Positions 38,722 to 47,562 of a stretch of DNA of 64,000 nucleotides are shown here, in pieces. Both the position numbers and the translations under genes were made by a program. This stretch comes from Palsa-504 sp963844625 (GTDB lineage: Bacteria > Actinomycetota > Actinomycetes > Streptosporangiales > Streptosporangiaceae). Position 1 is the stretch's first letter. The number at the start of each line of letters is the position of its first letter. Where the stretch lies: assembly GCA_963844625.1 (NCBI GenBank), contig CAWJPF010000021.1, forward strand, positions 1-64,000, written 5' to 3'. The notes beneath the pieces are model-generated. The model worked only from the letters and a program-made list of their open reading frames with translations. It had not been told where the DNA came from and did no database searches.

Positions 38722-39489
38722 TCACAGTACGGTCAGGACCTGCGGGCCGTCGGCGGTGATGGCCACCGTGTGCTCGACGTGGGCCGCGCGGCTGCCGTCG
38801 CCGCTGCGGATCGTCCAGCCGTCGTCGTCGATCCGGTAGCTGTCCTTGCCGCCGCCCAGGAACCACGGCTCGATCGCGACGACCAGCCCGGGGACGAGCT
38901 TGCGGCCGCGGCCCGGCGGTCCCTCATTCGGGATGTGCGGATCCTCGTGCATTGTCCGGCCGATGCCGTGGCCGCCGAAATCGGTGCAGATCCCGTAACC
39001 GCCAGCGCGTCCGACGACGCCGATGGCCGCGGAGATGTCGCCGATCCGCCCGCCGGGCAGCGCCGCGGCGATGCCCGCGCGCAGCGCCTCGCCGGTAGTG
39101 GCGATCAGGCGCGTGTCGGCCGGATCCGGCGGCCCGATCGTGACGGAGATCGCGGCGTCGCCCGCCCAGCCGTCCAGCACGGCGCCGCAGTCCACGCTGA
39201 GCAGGTCACCGTCGGCCAGCTGGTACCTGGTGGGGATGCCGTGCAGCGCGGCGTCGTTGACCGAGGTGCAGATCACCGCCGGGAACGGCACCGGGGCGAA
39301 GCCGGGCTGGTAGCCGAGGAACGGCGAGGTCGCCCCGGCCCCGGCGAGGACGTCGCGGGCGATCTCGTCCAGTTCGGTCAGCCGGATGCCCGCCTTGGCC
39401 TGGTCCTGGACGGCGGCCAGGATCTGCGCGACGACCTGCCCGGCGGCGCGCATCGCCTGGATCTCTCCTGCTGTCTTGATCTCGACCAC
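38722..39489 (-). CDS. map: Type I methionine aminopeptidase
   Basis: Removes the initiator Met from new proteins; 255 residues from the GTG at 39487-39489. Metal ligands: D in LSVDCGAVLDGWAGDAA (both Asp), H in GGHGIGRTMHEDP, E in VAIEPWF and E in HVEHTVAI. This copy is not in the usual secY-adk-map block, so it is likely a second, non-core Map. It is divergent from a small XRE gene, with 51 bp of palindromic sequence between. Confidence 0.92.
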   Translation of the reverse strand: MVEIKTAGEIQAMRAAGQVVAQILAAVQDQAKAGIRLTELDEIARDVLAGAGATSPFLGYQPGFAPVPFPAVICTSVNDAALHGIPTRYQLADGDLLSVDCGAVLDGWAGDAAISVTIGPPDPADTRLIATTGEALRAGIAAALPGGRIGDISAAIGVVGRAGGYGICTDFGGHGIGRTMHEDPHIPNEGPPGRGRKLVPGLVVAIEPWFLGGGKDSYRIDDDGWTIRSGDGSRAAHVEHTVAITADGPQVLTVL

Positions 39490-39509
39490 GGTCCAGCACC
39501 TCCCTTTGC

Positions 39510-39535
39510 GGTATAACTATACCGGTATTAATATC
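39510..39535. promoter_or_regulatory. Paired palindromes between map and the XRE gene
   Basis: GGTATA-AC-TATACC (39510-39523) is a perfect inverted repeat, and GGTATTAATATC (39524-39535) is a near-perfect one directly behind it. Both contain -10-like T/A cores, so bound repressor would cover both divergent promoters. Confidence 0.65.
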
Positions 39536-39540
39536 ACGGT

Positions 39541-39804
39541 ATGGTCCGACCGCCACTCAGCCACCTGGAGCACGCGCGCGGGGAGCGGCTCGGCCTGCTG
39601 CTACGCGCGGCACGCGGGTCGCGCAGCATGGCCGAGGTCGCCGCGCTCTCCGGCGTTCCCGCGGAAACGCTGCGCAAGATCGAGACCGGCCGCATCGCCA
39701 CGCCCGCGTTCTTCACCGTCGCCGCCCTGGCCGCCGCCCTCGGCCTTTCGCTCGAGGAGATCGTCCGCTCGTGCGAGGAGCCGCCTGAGGCGCTCAGCGC
39801 CTAG
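39541..39804 (+). CDS. Small XRE regulator divergent from map
   Basis: 87 residues, almost wholly a helix-turn-helix domain: RLGLLLRAARGSRSMAEVAALSGVPAETLRKIETGRIATPAFFTVAALAAALG is cut here into its helices 1 (ERLGLLLRAARG), 2-3 (MAEVAALSGVPAETLRKIETG) and 4-5. No ligand domain. The ATG follows the palindromic gap with no evident Shine-Dalgarno, so the message may be leaderless. Likely represses itself and map. Confidence 0.82.
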   Translation: MVRPPLSHLEHARGERLGLLLRAARGSRSMAEVAALSGVPAETLRKIETGRIATPAFFTVAALAAALGLSLEEIVRSCEEPPEALSA

Positions 39805-39868
39805 CGGATGCCGCCGGCGGCCTCGGCCGGGTTAGGCTGTTATCTCACCTTCCTCCTGGGGAGGCACC

Positions 39869-40477
39869 GTGATGACAGGGCCGGGAGACGAACGGGCAGG
39901 CCGTGGCCGCCTGCTGGCGTCGCGCGCCGACCGTGAGCAGGCGATCGACGCGCTCAAGGCCGCGTTCGTGCAGGGCCGGCTGACCAAAGACGAGTTCGAC
40001 GCGCGAATCGGCCAGACGATCGCCGCGCGTAGGTACGCGGAACTGGCCGCGGTCACCGACGACATCCCCGCCGTCCTGCCGGGAACCCAGTTGCCCCGGC
40101 GGCGGGCGAACAACGCAGTCAGGTGGGGCGCATCCGGGTTCGTTACGCCAGCCATTCTCGCCGCCGCCTTTACGTTCGCTTCCGTGCGCGGTGATGGCGC
40201 GTACGCGGTTGTGGCCTTCCTGGTCGCATTCGCCTATACGATGTTCTGGCTTTCTGCTGGCGCCGACATGCTCTGGCAATGGCACTCTATGTCGGTGCCA
40301 GCGGCAGGAATGTGCGTACGATGCGCGCACACTAAGGCATCTCATCGCGCGCCGGCCACCTGTACCGTCCGGCTGGGTGCGCTGAAAATGCAGAGCCGCT
40401 GCCCGTGTACGGGCTATGTCCCGCCCGGGATATCACCAGAGGCAGCCGACCTGGACCTGGTGCCGGGCCGCTACTAG
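39869..40477 (+). CDS. DUF1707 (SHOCT-like) membrane protein
   Basis: 202 residues; GGGAGG precedes GTG 39869 (ATG 39872 also possible). The N-terminal DUF1707 domain: LLASRADREQAIDALKAAFVQGRLTKDEFDAR. Then two transmembrane helices (about 90-130: FVTPAILAAAFTFAS and VVAFLVAFAYTMFWLSAG), and a Cys-rich tail with CVRCAHTKASH, CTVRLG and CPCTGY. The four or five Cys may bind metal or form disulfides. Function unknown; the N-terminal domain is common in actinobacterial membrane proteins. Confidence 0.8.
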   Translation: MMTGPGDERAGRGRLLASRADREQAIDALKAAFVQGRLTKDEFDARIGQTIAARRYAELAAVTDDIPAVLPGTQLPRRRANNAVRWGASGFVTPAILAAAFTFASVRGDGAYAVVAFLVAFAYTMFWLSAGADMLWQWHSMSVPAAGMCVRCAHTKASHRAPATCTVRLGALKMQSRCPCTGYVPPGISPEAADLDLVPGRY

Positions 40478-41046
40478 GGGTCCGTCTCGTAGGTCTTGGC
40501 GGGCGGGTTCGCTGGGCGGACGCTGGTTCGGGGCCCGCAGGCGCGTGGCGTGCCACCGGGCTGGTACCCGGTACCAGGCCAGGGGCTGATGGGGCGGGCG
40601 GCGTTCCGGTGACGCGTTCGCGGTTCCGCAGTCTCGGCCGGGGCGGGCGGTCCCGGTCCGGCCGGGTCCCGCGGGCCGTTCGCAGTCCGGGGCCTGCTCG
40701 CGGTCCGGGGCCCGTTCGCGGTGCGGGACCTGCTCGCGGTCCGGGGGCCCGTTCGCGGAAGATCATGGAAAATCCGGCCTGCGTGGAAATTCAGGTACCC
40801 GCCAGGGGCCCGGATTTACCGCATAGGCCCGATTTTCCGCGTTAACCGCGCGGGAGCGCAGGGCGCTGGGACGTCAGCGGCGGGGGAGCCTGACGGGGCA
40901 GGATGGGCCGGAGTGACACCTACCCAGGCCGGGCGGCACTGGCATCACCCGCACCCGAGCCGGGCTTCAGCCGCCCACCCTAAGATCTACGGGACACACC
41001 TTTATAAGCGCCGCAGGTCGTCATCATGCCCGGCGCTTCCGGCGGG
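40478..41046. other. Gene-free gap with degenerate GC repeats
   Basis: From about 40676 to 40757 the unit gttcgcggtccggggcc is repeated imperfectly four to five times. Open frames on both strands are built of Gly/Pro/Arg from these repeats and are not taken as genes. The stretch near 40960-41040 is less biased but shows no gene. Confidence 0.6.
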
Positions 41047-41196
41047 TCAGGACTCGTTCTCAGCGTTATACCGGTACTTCTTCTGGGGCGGGTAAACGTA
41101 GCGAGCGATCGTCGCGGGTAGCCATCCGATTGTGAACCCGAAGAAGACCAGGAAAATTATTTTCGCGGCTAGGCTTGTCGATTTCGTGCGATCCAT
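41047..41196 (-). CDS. Small single-helix membrane protein
   Basis: 49 residues: MDRTKSTSLAAK, one transmembrane segment IIFLVFFGFTIGWLPATI, and a polar tail RYVYPPQKKYRYNAENES. Codon use is less GC-rich than its neighbours. No strong ribosome site. Plausible small membrane peptide; family not recognised. Confidence 0.45.
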   Translation of the reverse strand: MDRTKSTSLAAKIIFLVFFGFTIGWLPATIARYVYPPQKKYRYNAENES

Positions 41197-41247
41197 CCGA
41201 CGTGGAGATGTACGAACCAGGCAATCGAGTTTGACGGGAGAGCTGTC

Positions 41248-41610
41248 ATGGCTCAGTATGCGGTCCTGATCTACGCGCACGATTCGGCTCACGCCCCTGA
41301 CGCGACGCCGCAGGACACCGAGTCCTGCGACCGGCACTCGGACGAACTGGTCCAGGATGGTTCGATGGTCATGGCGTACGCCCTGACGCCCCGGGATATG
41401 GCGACGTCGATCCGTGGCGACATCATCACCGACGGCCCGTTCGTGGAGGCCAAGGAAGTGGTGGCCGGCTTCTACGTGCTCGAGGCGCCCGACCTTGACG
41501 CGGCGCTGGCGATCGCCCGTCTCAACCCGGTCGTGCGGGAGGGCGGCGGGGTCGAGGTCCGGCCGGTCCACAGCAGCTTCGTGCGGCGGGAGGAGCAGGC
41601 GAGCGGGTGA
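41248..41610 (+). CDS. YCII/DGPF domain protein
   Basis: 120 residues of the YciI-like superfamily with the DGPF signature in ITDGPFVEAKEVVAGFYVLE. Proteins of this type are the constant genomic partner of ECF42 sigma factors. Its stop overlaps the GTG of the sigma gene (GTGA, 41607-41610), so they are coupled. The biochemical role is not established. Confidence 0.9.
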   Translation: MAQYAVLIYAHDSAHAPDATPQDTESCDRHSDELVQDGSMVMAYALTPRDMATSIRGDIITDGPFVEAKEVVAGFYVLEAPDLDAALAIARLNPVVREGGGVEVRPVHSSFVRREEQASG

Positions 41611-42881
41611 CAGACGCCGCAGCCGTCGAGGCGGCGATCACCGATGCGCATCATCGCGAGTGGGCCCGGGTGCTCGCCGCGACCGCGCGCGTTGCACGGG
41701 ACCTGGATCTGGCCGAGGAATGCGTGCAGGAGGCGTACGCCGCGGCTTTGGAGAGGTGGGTCAGCGCCGGCATCCCGGACAACCCAGCGGCCTGGCTCAC
41801 CACCACGGCCAAGCGGCGCGCGATAGACGCGATCCGGCGGGACACGGCGTTGCGTTCCAGGCTGCCATTGCTGGCAGGGGCCGAAGAAGCAACCGAGGAG
41901 GGCGCCATGCCTGAGCCGATGGCGGCGGACGCCGGAGATCCTGATGTGGTCCCAGATGACCGGCTGCGCCTGATCTTCACGTGCTGCCATCCCGCGCTGG
42001 GCCAGGACGCCCAGGTGGCGCTCACGCTGCGGCTGGTCTGCGGGGTCACGACCGCCGATATCGCCCGGGCGTTCCTGGTGTCCGAGCCGACCGTGGCGGC
42101 GCGGATAACCCGGGCGAAGAAGAAGATCTCCACCGCGCGGATTCCCTACCGGGTCCCCGGGCCTGCCGAGCGGCCCGATCGGCTGCGGGCCGTGCTCGCC
42201 GTGATTCACCTGCTCTTCACCACCGGTCACACCGCTCCGTCGGGTACATCGCTGGTGCGTGCCGACCTGGTCGACCGGGCGATGCACCTGGCCCGGATGC
42301 TCCGCGAGCTGATGCCCGGCGATACCGAGGTGCGCGGGCTGCAGGCGCTCCTGCTGGTCACCGACGCCCGGCGCGCCACCCGCGTCGGCGCCGACGGGCG
42401 GCTCGTGCGGCTGGGGGATCAGGACCGGTCACGGTGGGACCGGGCCGCGCTCGCCCAAGCGCACGACATGATCGTCGGTTGCCTGCGCGCCTCGCCGGGC
42501 CGGTACGTGCTGCAAGCGGCGATCGCTTCGCTGTACGCCGAGGCGCCAACGCATGACGAGACTGACTGGCCGCAGATCGTGGCCCTGTACGACAAGCTGC
42601 TTGACGCATGGCCATCACCCGTCGTGGCGCTGAACCGGGCCGTGCCCCTGGCGATGGTCGCCGGACCGGAGAACGCGCTCGCGGAAGTTGAGAAGCTTGA
42701 GCGAGACGGACGCCTGTCGGGATACCAGTACCTACCCGCGATCAAGGCCGACCTACTGAGCCGGCTCGGCCGGACCGGCGAGGCAGCCGACTCCTACCGG
42801 CAAGCGCTGGAGCTGGCCGCCAACGAAACCGAGCGCGCCTTCCTCGCCGAGCAGGTCCTTCATCACACCCCCCGTGAGTGA
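41607..42881 (+). CDS. ECF sigma factor, ECF42 group
   Basis: 424 residues, GTG start. Region 2 (AAVEAAITDAHHREWARVLAATARVARDLDLAEECVQEAYAAALE in parts: RVARDLDLAEECVQEAY) and region 4 (RLVCGVTTADIARAFLVSEPTVAARI) occupy the first 190 residues. The rest is a long helical C-terminal extension, including ALNRAVPLAMVAGPENALAEV, typical of ECF42. No anti-sigma gene is present, as usual for this group; the extension is thought to control activity. Partner: the DGPF gene upstream. Confidence 0.92.
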   Translation: MTDAAAVEAAITDAHHREWARVLAATARVARDLDLAEECVQEAYAAALERWVSAGIPDNPAAWLTTTAKRRAIDAIRRDTALRSRLPLLAGAEEATEEGAMPEPMAADAGDPDVVPDDRLRLIFTCCHPALGQDAQVALTLRLVCGVTTADIARAFLVSEPTVAARITRAKKKISTARIPYRVPGPAERPDRLRAVLAVIHLLFTTGHTAPSGTSLVRADLVDRAMHLARMLRELMPGDTEVRGLQALLLVTDARRATRVGADGRLVRLGDQDRSRWDRAALAQAHDMIVGCLRASPGRYVLQAAIASLYAEAPTHDETDWPQIVALYDKLLDAWPSPVVALNRAVPLAMVAGPENALAEVEKLERDGRLSGYQYLPAIKADLLSRLGRTGEAADSYRQALELAANETERAFLAEQVLHHTPRE

Positions 42882-42930
42882 CGACCACCCCAGCGGGCGA
42901 CTGGGCGGGCGAAGACCCTAAGCTCGTCGC

Positions 42931-43551
42931 ATGGCCAGGTACTTCGACATCCATCCGGCCAACCCGCAGCGGCGCGCGATCACCGCGATCGCCGATATCG
43001 TGCGCGCAGGCGGCGTGATCGCCTACCCGACGGACTCCTGCTACGCGCTCGGGTGCCAGCTCGGCAACGCGGACGGCATCACGAGGATCAGGTCGATCCG
43101 CCACCTCGACGACCGGCACCACCTCACGCTGGTGTGCCAGGACTTCGCCCAGCTCGGCCAGTTCGCGCACGTGGCCAACCCGGTGTTCCGGGCCATCAAG
43201 GCGGCGACCCCCGGCAGTTACACGTTCATACTGCCCGCGACCAAACAGGTACCGCGCAGGTTGCAGCACCCGGGGAAGAAGACCGTCGGGGTGCGGATCC
43301 CCCGCCACGTGGTGGCCCAGGCACTGCTCGCCGAACTCGGCGAGCCGCTCGTCTCGAGCACCTTGCTGCTGCCCGGCCAGGACGAGCCCATGACCTACGG
43401 ATGGGAGATCGCTGAGCAGCTTGAGCACGCCGTGGACGCGGTGATCGACTCGGGCGACTGCGGCACCGAGCCGACCACGGTCATCGACTTCTCTCAGCAA
43501 GAACCCGAGATCGTGCGCCGCGGGGCAGGCGATACGTCCGGTTTCGAGTGA
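42931..43551 (+). CDS. YrdC/Sua5/YciO-type protein
   Basis: 206 residues of the TsaC/YciO family that makes threonylcarbamoyl-AMP for the t6A modification of tRNA, or binds RNA in the YciO branch. Visible: IAYPTDSCYALGCQLGN, the basic RSIRHLDDRHHLTLVC, PGSYTFILPATKQVPRRL, GVRIPRH and a late VSSTLLLPGQ. The sequence lies closer to YciO than to TsaC, and a separate Sua5 is likely elsewhere. Complete. Confidence 0.87.
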   Translation: MARYFDIHPANPQRRAITAIADIVRAGGVIAYPTDSCYALGCQLGNADGITRIRSIRHLDDRHHLTLVCQDFAQLGQFAHVANPVFRAIKAATPGSYTFILPATKQVPRRLQHPGKKTVGVRIPRHVVAQALLAELGEPLVSSTLLLPGQDEPMTYGWEIAEQLEHAVDAVIDSGDCGTEPTTVIDFSQQEPEIVRRGAGDTSGFE

Positions 43552-43575
43552 ACCTGGCGAGCACGTCGTAGTCGC

Positions 43576-44090
43576 TCACGAGGGCAGTTCCTCACCCGCC
43601 TGCTCCGCCATCATGTATTCGGCGTACCAGTCGGGCCAGTTCGGGTCGGCCAGGCCCGTGCGTTTCTCGTGCTCGCCATGGGCGGCCGCCGCACGCTGAA
43701 GCGCGCCCGCCAGATCGTGCGCCGACGCGAAGGACGTCGCAGCCGGGCCGATACGGCCGGGCAGCCGCGTCGTGACCTCCTGGAACAGCCAGCCGTTGCC
43801 GTCGGGATCGCTGAACGAGACGAACGAGCGGTAGCTGCCGCGATCAGGCGCAGGGCCGCTGACGCGACCGTTCGCCGCGCGATGGAACCGGGCGCCTGGC
43901 GTCCCTTCGTGGAACACCTCGCTGACCTCGGCACCGCGGGCCAAGAGCTTGCCGCGCGCCGCCTCGATAGAGCAGACGATCAGGTACAGGCCGCGCCGAA
44001 CCGGGCGCGGCCGACGTGACGTTCGTGCCGAATTGGACCGAGCATCCGGAGCCCGCGGGCGTGAACTGGGTCAGGCGGAAGTCGTCGCCA
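43576..44090 (-). pseudogene. Glyoxalase/VOC protein, truncated and frameshifted
   Basis: On the minus strand, DDFRLTQFTPAGSGCSVQFG (about 44090-44030) is in one frame and GLYLIVCSIEAARGKLLARGAEVSEVFHEG in the next. The latter continues as SFSDPDGNGWLFQEVTTRLPGRI to a stop at 43576. Together they are one VOC protein missing its first 30 or so residues and carrying a one-base slip near 44015. The C-terminal tail WPDWYAEYMMAEQAGEELPS is typical of the family. Confidence 0.8.
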
Positions 44091-44123
44091 CGTCGCCGCC
44101 AGGCGGCGGCAGGCGCGCGGGGC

Positions 44124-45110
44124 TCAGGCGCCGAGCAGCCGGGCGATCTCCGTCATCGCCGTGGCCGGGAGCGGCCCCAGCCGCACAGTCCCAGCGTTCT
44201 GCTCGGCCTGCGCTACCGTCCGGATCCCCGGGATCGGCACGGTGCGCGGGCTGCGGGCAAGCAGCCAACCCAGCGCGCCCTGGGCCAGCGTCCGCCCGCC
44301 GCTGGTGAGCACCTCGCGGATGGCGCCGAGCCGGGCGAGCAGGTCCGGTGCCGGGCGCCCATCGGTGAAATACTCCAGCCAGGATGGCCCTCCCGGCCCG
44401 CGGACGTCCCCGGCAGGCAGCCGGGAGGCGGCGTGGTACTTGCCGGTGAGCAGGCCCATGGCCAGCGGTCCGCGGTTGATGCTCGCGATGTCGCAGGCGT
44501 CGCAGACCTCCAGCATTACCGGCGCGTCGGCGAGCACGTTGAGCTCGTGCTGGACTGCGGCGCAGTACGGCCCGCTGGCGAACGACGCTGCGCGCTGCGG
44601 GTCGTCGGTGCTCCACCCGTAGCTGCGGATCATGCCATCGGCAGCCAGATCCTCCAGCGTCCCGGCCGCCTCCTGGGCCCGGGCTACCGGCAGGCCCCCC
44701 AGGTGCAGCTGGTACAGGTCGATCCGGTCGGTACCCAGCCGCCGCAGTGACTCCTGGCATGCCCGCCTGATGTACGCCGCGGAGACGTCCTGGCCTGTCA
44801 TCGTGTGGCGCCCGGCGTCGAAGGTGTTGCCGAACTTGGTGGCGATCACCACCTCGTCACGATGGCCGACCAGCGCGCGGCCCAGCACCCGCTCGCTGTG
44901 CCCGGTGCCGTAGACGTCCGCGGTATCGAAGAACGTGATCCCCAACTCGTACGCGCGGCGCAGCGCCGCGACCGATTCCGCCTCATCTACCTCGCGCCAG
45001 CCAACCGGGATGCCGCCGCTGGTGCTATCGGTGAACGGGCCGCCGATCGCCCAGCAGCCGAACCCGACCTCGCTGACCTTGATGCCGCTGCGACCGAGCA
45101 CCCTGCTCAT
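44124..45110 (-). CDS. Aldo/keto reductase
   Basis: NADPH-dependent (alpha/beta)8 oxidoreductase, 328 residues from ATG 45108-45110 with AGGAGCGGAA before it. Catalytic tetrad: Asp and Tyr in FFDTADVYGTGHSE, Lys in VIATKFG, His in LYQLHLGG. C-terminal NADP-binding IPGIRTVAQAEQNAG. Resembles the general-stress (YhdN-like) and sugar-type AKRs. No operon partner. Confidence 0.92.
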   Translation of the reverse strand: MSRVLGRSGIKVSEVGFGCWAIGGPFTDSTSGGIPVGWREVDEAESVAALRRAYELGITFFDTADVYGTGHSERVLGRALVGHRDEVVIATKFGNTFDAGRHTMTGQDVSAAYIRRACQESLRRLGTDRIDLYQLHLGGLPVARAQEAAGTLEDLAADGMIRSYGWSTDDPQRAASFASGPYCAAVQHELNVLADAPVMLEVCDACDIASINRGPLAMGLLTGKYHAASRLPAGDVRGPGGPSWLEYFTDGRPAPDLLARLGAIREVLTSGGRTLAQGALGWLLARSPRTVPIPGIRTVAQAEQNAGTVRLGPLPATAMTEIARLLGA

Positions 45111-45342
45111 TTCCGCTCCTCTCGCATTCACCTGCCCGGAACCAGCCTGCAGGCTAGAGCGCGGTCTAGGTCAAGGCGGAGGCCCAGCGGAGCTAGCCGG
45201 AAATGTGCCCGTCAACGAAGTACGACACGCCTTTGCCGGTCTCAGCCCGGACCGGCAGGTATCCGATGACCGCCACCGCCGCTACCGCTGTTCTCGTCCC
45301 CACCCAGCCAGTGTCCAGCGATGCCGAACCGCTCGCACTGTT

Positions 45343-46269
45343 CTAGTCGAGTCTGTCGCGTTCTGCCCATTCCAGCAGGGTGTCCAGCGGGTAGGCAGAG
45401 TCATCGATACCCTGGTGCAGGTCGCCGAGCTGGGCGAAGCGGGCGGGCACGGTGGCGATAGTGAACTGGCGCGGGTCGACCTCGTCGATCTCGTCCCAGG
45501 TGATGGGGGTGGATACGGTCGCCTCCGGGACGCCGCGGACCGAGTAGGCGCTAGCGATCGTGTGGTCGCGGGCGTTCTGGTTGTAATCGACGAACAGCAT
45601 GGCGGGGTCACGGTCCTTGCGCCACCAGGTGGTCGTGACGTGGTCCGGCGCGCGGCGTTCGACCTCGCGGGCAAAAGCGTGCGCGGCCCGCCGGACCTCG
45701 GCAAACCCCCACCGCGGCTCGATTCGGACGTAGATGTGCAGGCCATTGCCACCTGAGGTCTTGGGCCACCCGGTAACTCCGAGCTCGCCGAGTATCTCGT
45801 GCACGATCCGGGCGACCCGGCGCACGGTGGCGAACTCACAGCGCGGCATGGGATCCAGGTCGATGCGCCATTCATCGGGCCGTTCGACATCGGCTCGCCG
45901 GGAGTTCCACGGATGGAACTCCACAGTGGACATCTGCACCGCCCACACCACACTGGCCAGTTCGGTCACGCATAGTTCGTCGGCGTGCCGGCCGTAGCGG
46001 GGGAAGTCCACCCGCACCGTCTCCAGCCACGGCGGCGCACCGGCCGGAACCCGCTTCTGATGCACCTTCTGCCCGGCGACCCCGGACGGGAACCGGTGCA
46101 TCATGCAGGGCCGCTCACGCAGCGCGCGCACGATGCCATCACCGACCGACAGGTAGTAGCGCGCCAGGTCCAGTTTGGTCTCCCCGCGAGCCGGGAAGTA
46201 CACCCGGCCCGGATTGGAGATCCGCACGGACCGGTTCCCGACTTCAAGCTCCACCTCATCTGCGGCCAT
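45343..46269 (-). CDS. LigD-type primase-polymerase
   Basis: 308 residues, the archaeo-eukaryotic primase-like polymerase domain of bacterial non-homologous end joining, encoded alone. Catalytic Asp pair D137/D139 in WRIDLDP, SGGNGLHIYV with the nucleotide-binding His, and AVQMSTVEFHPWNSR for 5'-phosphate recognition. No Ku, ligase or nuclease gene is in this window; in actinomycetes these parts are often at separate loci. Confidence 0.92.
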   Translation of the reverse strand: MAADEVELEVGNRSVRISNPGRVYFPARGETKLDLARYYLSVGDGIVRALRERPCMMHRFPSGVAGQKVHQKRVPAGAPPWLETVRVDFPRYGRHADELCVTELASVVWAVQMSTVEFHPWNSRRADVERPDEWRIDLDPMPRCEFATVRRVARIVHEILGELGVTGWPKTSGGNGLHIYVRIEPRWGFAEVRRAAHAFAREVERRAPDHVTTTWWRKDRDPAMLFVDYNQNARDHTIASAYSVRGVPEATVSTPITWDEIDEVDPRQFTIATVPARFAQLGDLHQGIDDSAYPLDTLLEWAERDRLD

Positions 46270-46315
46270 GGGAGAAAACTAACCCGGCGAAGCGGGCCGC
46301 AAGCTCAAGACGTAG

Positions 46316-47515
46316 TCACGCTGGCTGTGCAACGCCGGCCACGGCCTTCCGCTCGCGCAAGGCGACCGGGACTGCGGCGAGGATCAACGCGCCGGTAAGG
46401 GCGAACGCCGCCGGGTAGCCGGTGCGGACGCAGATCAAGCCGAAGACGGCCGGCCCCGCGCCGTACCCGGCGTCGTAGGCGAGGTTCCACAACGCGCTGG
46501 CCTTAGCCTCAGGCAGCCGCTCGATCAGCAGCGCGAACGTCGCGTTCTCGATCACCCCGAACCCGGCGCCGAACAGCACCATGCCCGCGAAGATCACCAC
46601 GGGCGAGCCCAGCACCATCATCACGGCCATGCCAAGCGCCGCCACGGCGAGCGCCGGGATGAGCAACCGGGCGTGACCGTACCGGTCGCCGTGCTTGCCA
46701 GCCTGCCAGCGGCTGAGCGTGGCGGCGATCGCCTGCACGAGCAGGGCGGCTGAGGCGAGGTTGCTGGGGACGCCCTTCGCGAGCGGCAGGAACGAGTCCA
46801 GCACGCCGGCCGCGATGGTGGCGGCGGCGAAGATCAGCGGCAGCCGCAGCGCGGCGCCCGCCAGCCGCTCGGAGCTGCGGGCGCCCGGCATCCGCCTGGC
46901 GCGGGCGGTACGGCGTGCCTCGCGCCCACCCGGCAGCCAGCGGATCGCTACCAGCGGCAGCAGGCCGGCCGTGGCCGCCATCGCCGCGGCCGCGGCGGCC
47001 AGGTGGTGTCCGGCGAGCCAGACTCCGGCCGGCAGCGCGATAACTGCCGGGACGCCGGAGACGATGCCGAGCAGGCCGAGCCCCTCGCCGCGCCGTCCGG
47101 GAGGCAGCAGCTTGGCGGTGAGCGCGCCGGTGACCACGCCGCACAAGCCGAAGCCGAACCCGCGCACCAAGCTGACGCTCACCATGACGGCCTGGGGCTC
47201 GGGTGCGAGCATGGCCAGGGCCGGCGCGCCGAGCAGCACGGCTCCGACCGCGAGCACCATCCGGCAGCCGAACCGCCTGATCGCCGCTGCGGCCACGGCC
47301 TCGGCAGCCACAGTGCCGAGCAGCAGGGACCCGGTGATCAGCCCGGCCCGGGAGCTGCCGGCGCCGGCCGCCGCCGCCAGCATCGGCATCACCGACAGCA
47401 GCAGGAAGAAGCTGGTGAGCGAGGTGAACTCGGCCAGGAACGTGACTGCCAGCGGCACGCTGAGAAGCCGGGCCGGAGCCGCGGTGCCAGGATGCGCCTG
47501 CGTCAAGGTGCTCAT
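46316..47515 (-). CDS. MFS transporter
   Basis: 399 residues with 12 predicted transmembrane segments; the first follows PARLLSVPLAVTFLAEF. RRFGCRMVLAVGAVLLGAPA stands at the loop 2-3 position and GFGLCGVVTGALTAKLLP in helix 5. Resembles drug/metabolite exporters of the YfcJ/arabinose type. Divergent from a MocR regulator 47 bp away, which probably controls it. Confidence 0.85.
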   Translation of the reverse strand: MSTLTQAHPGTAAPARLLSVPLAVTFLAEFTSLTSFFLLLSVMPMLAAAAGAGSSRAGLITGSLLLGTVAAEAVAAAAIRRFGCRMVLAVGAVLLGAPALAMLAPEPQAVMVSVSLVRGFGFGLCGVVTGALTAKLLPPGRRGEGLGLLGIVSGVPAVIALPAGVWLAGHHLAAAAAAMAATAGLLPLVAIRWLPGGREARRTARARRMPGARSSERLAGAALRLPLIFAAATIAAGVLDSFLPLAKGVPSNLASAALLVQAIAATLSRWQAGKHGDRYGHARLLIPALAVAALGMAVMMVLGSPVVIFAGMVLFGAGFGVIENATFALLIERLPEAKASALWNLAYDAGYGAGPAVFGLICVRTGYPAAFALTGALILAAVPVALRERKAVAGVAQPA

Positions 47516-47562
47516 AGCACGTACGGTAGAACCCAGCCGGCACCCTGGTAAGGTCCGATTTC

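Noticed and set aside
40332..40845. 146- and 144-residue frames with PGPRAGPG-like repeats
   Set aside because: They are translations of the imperfect GC repeats on both strands.
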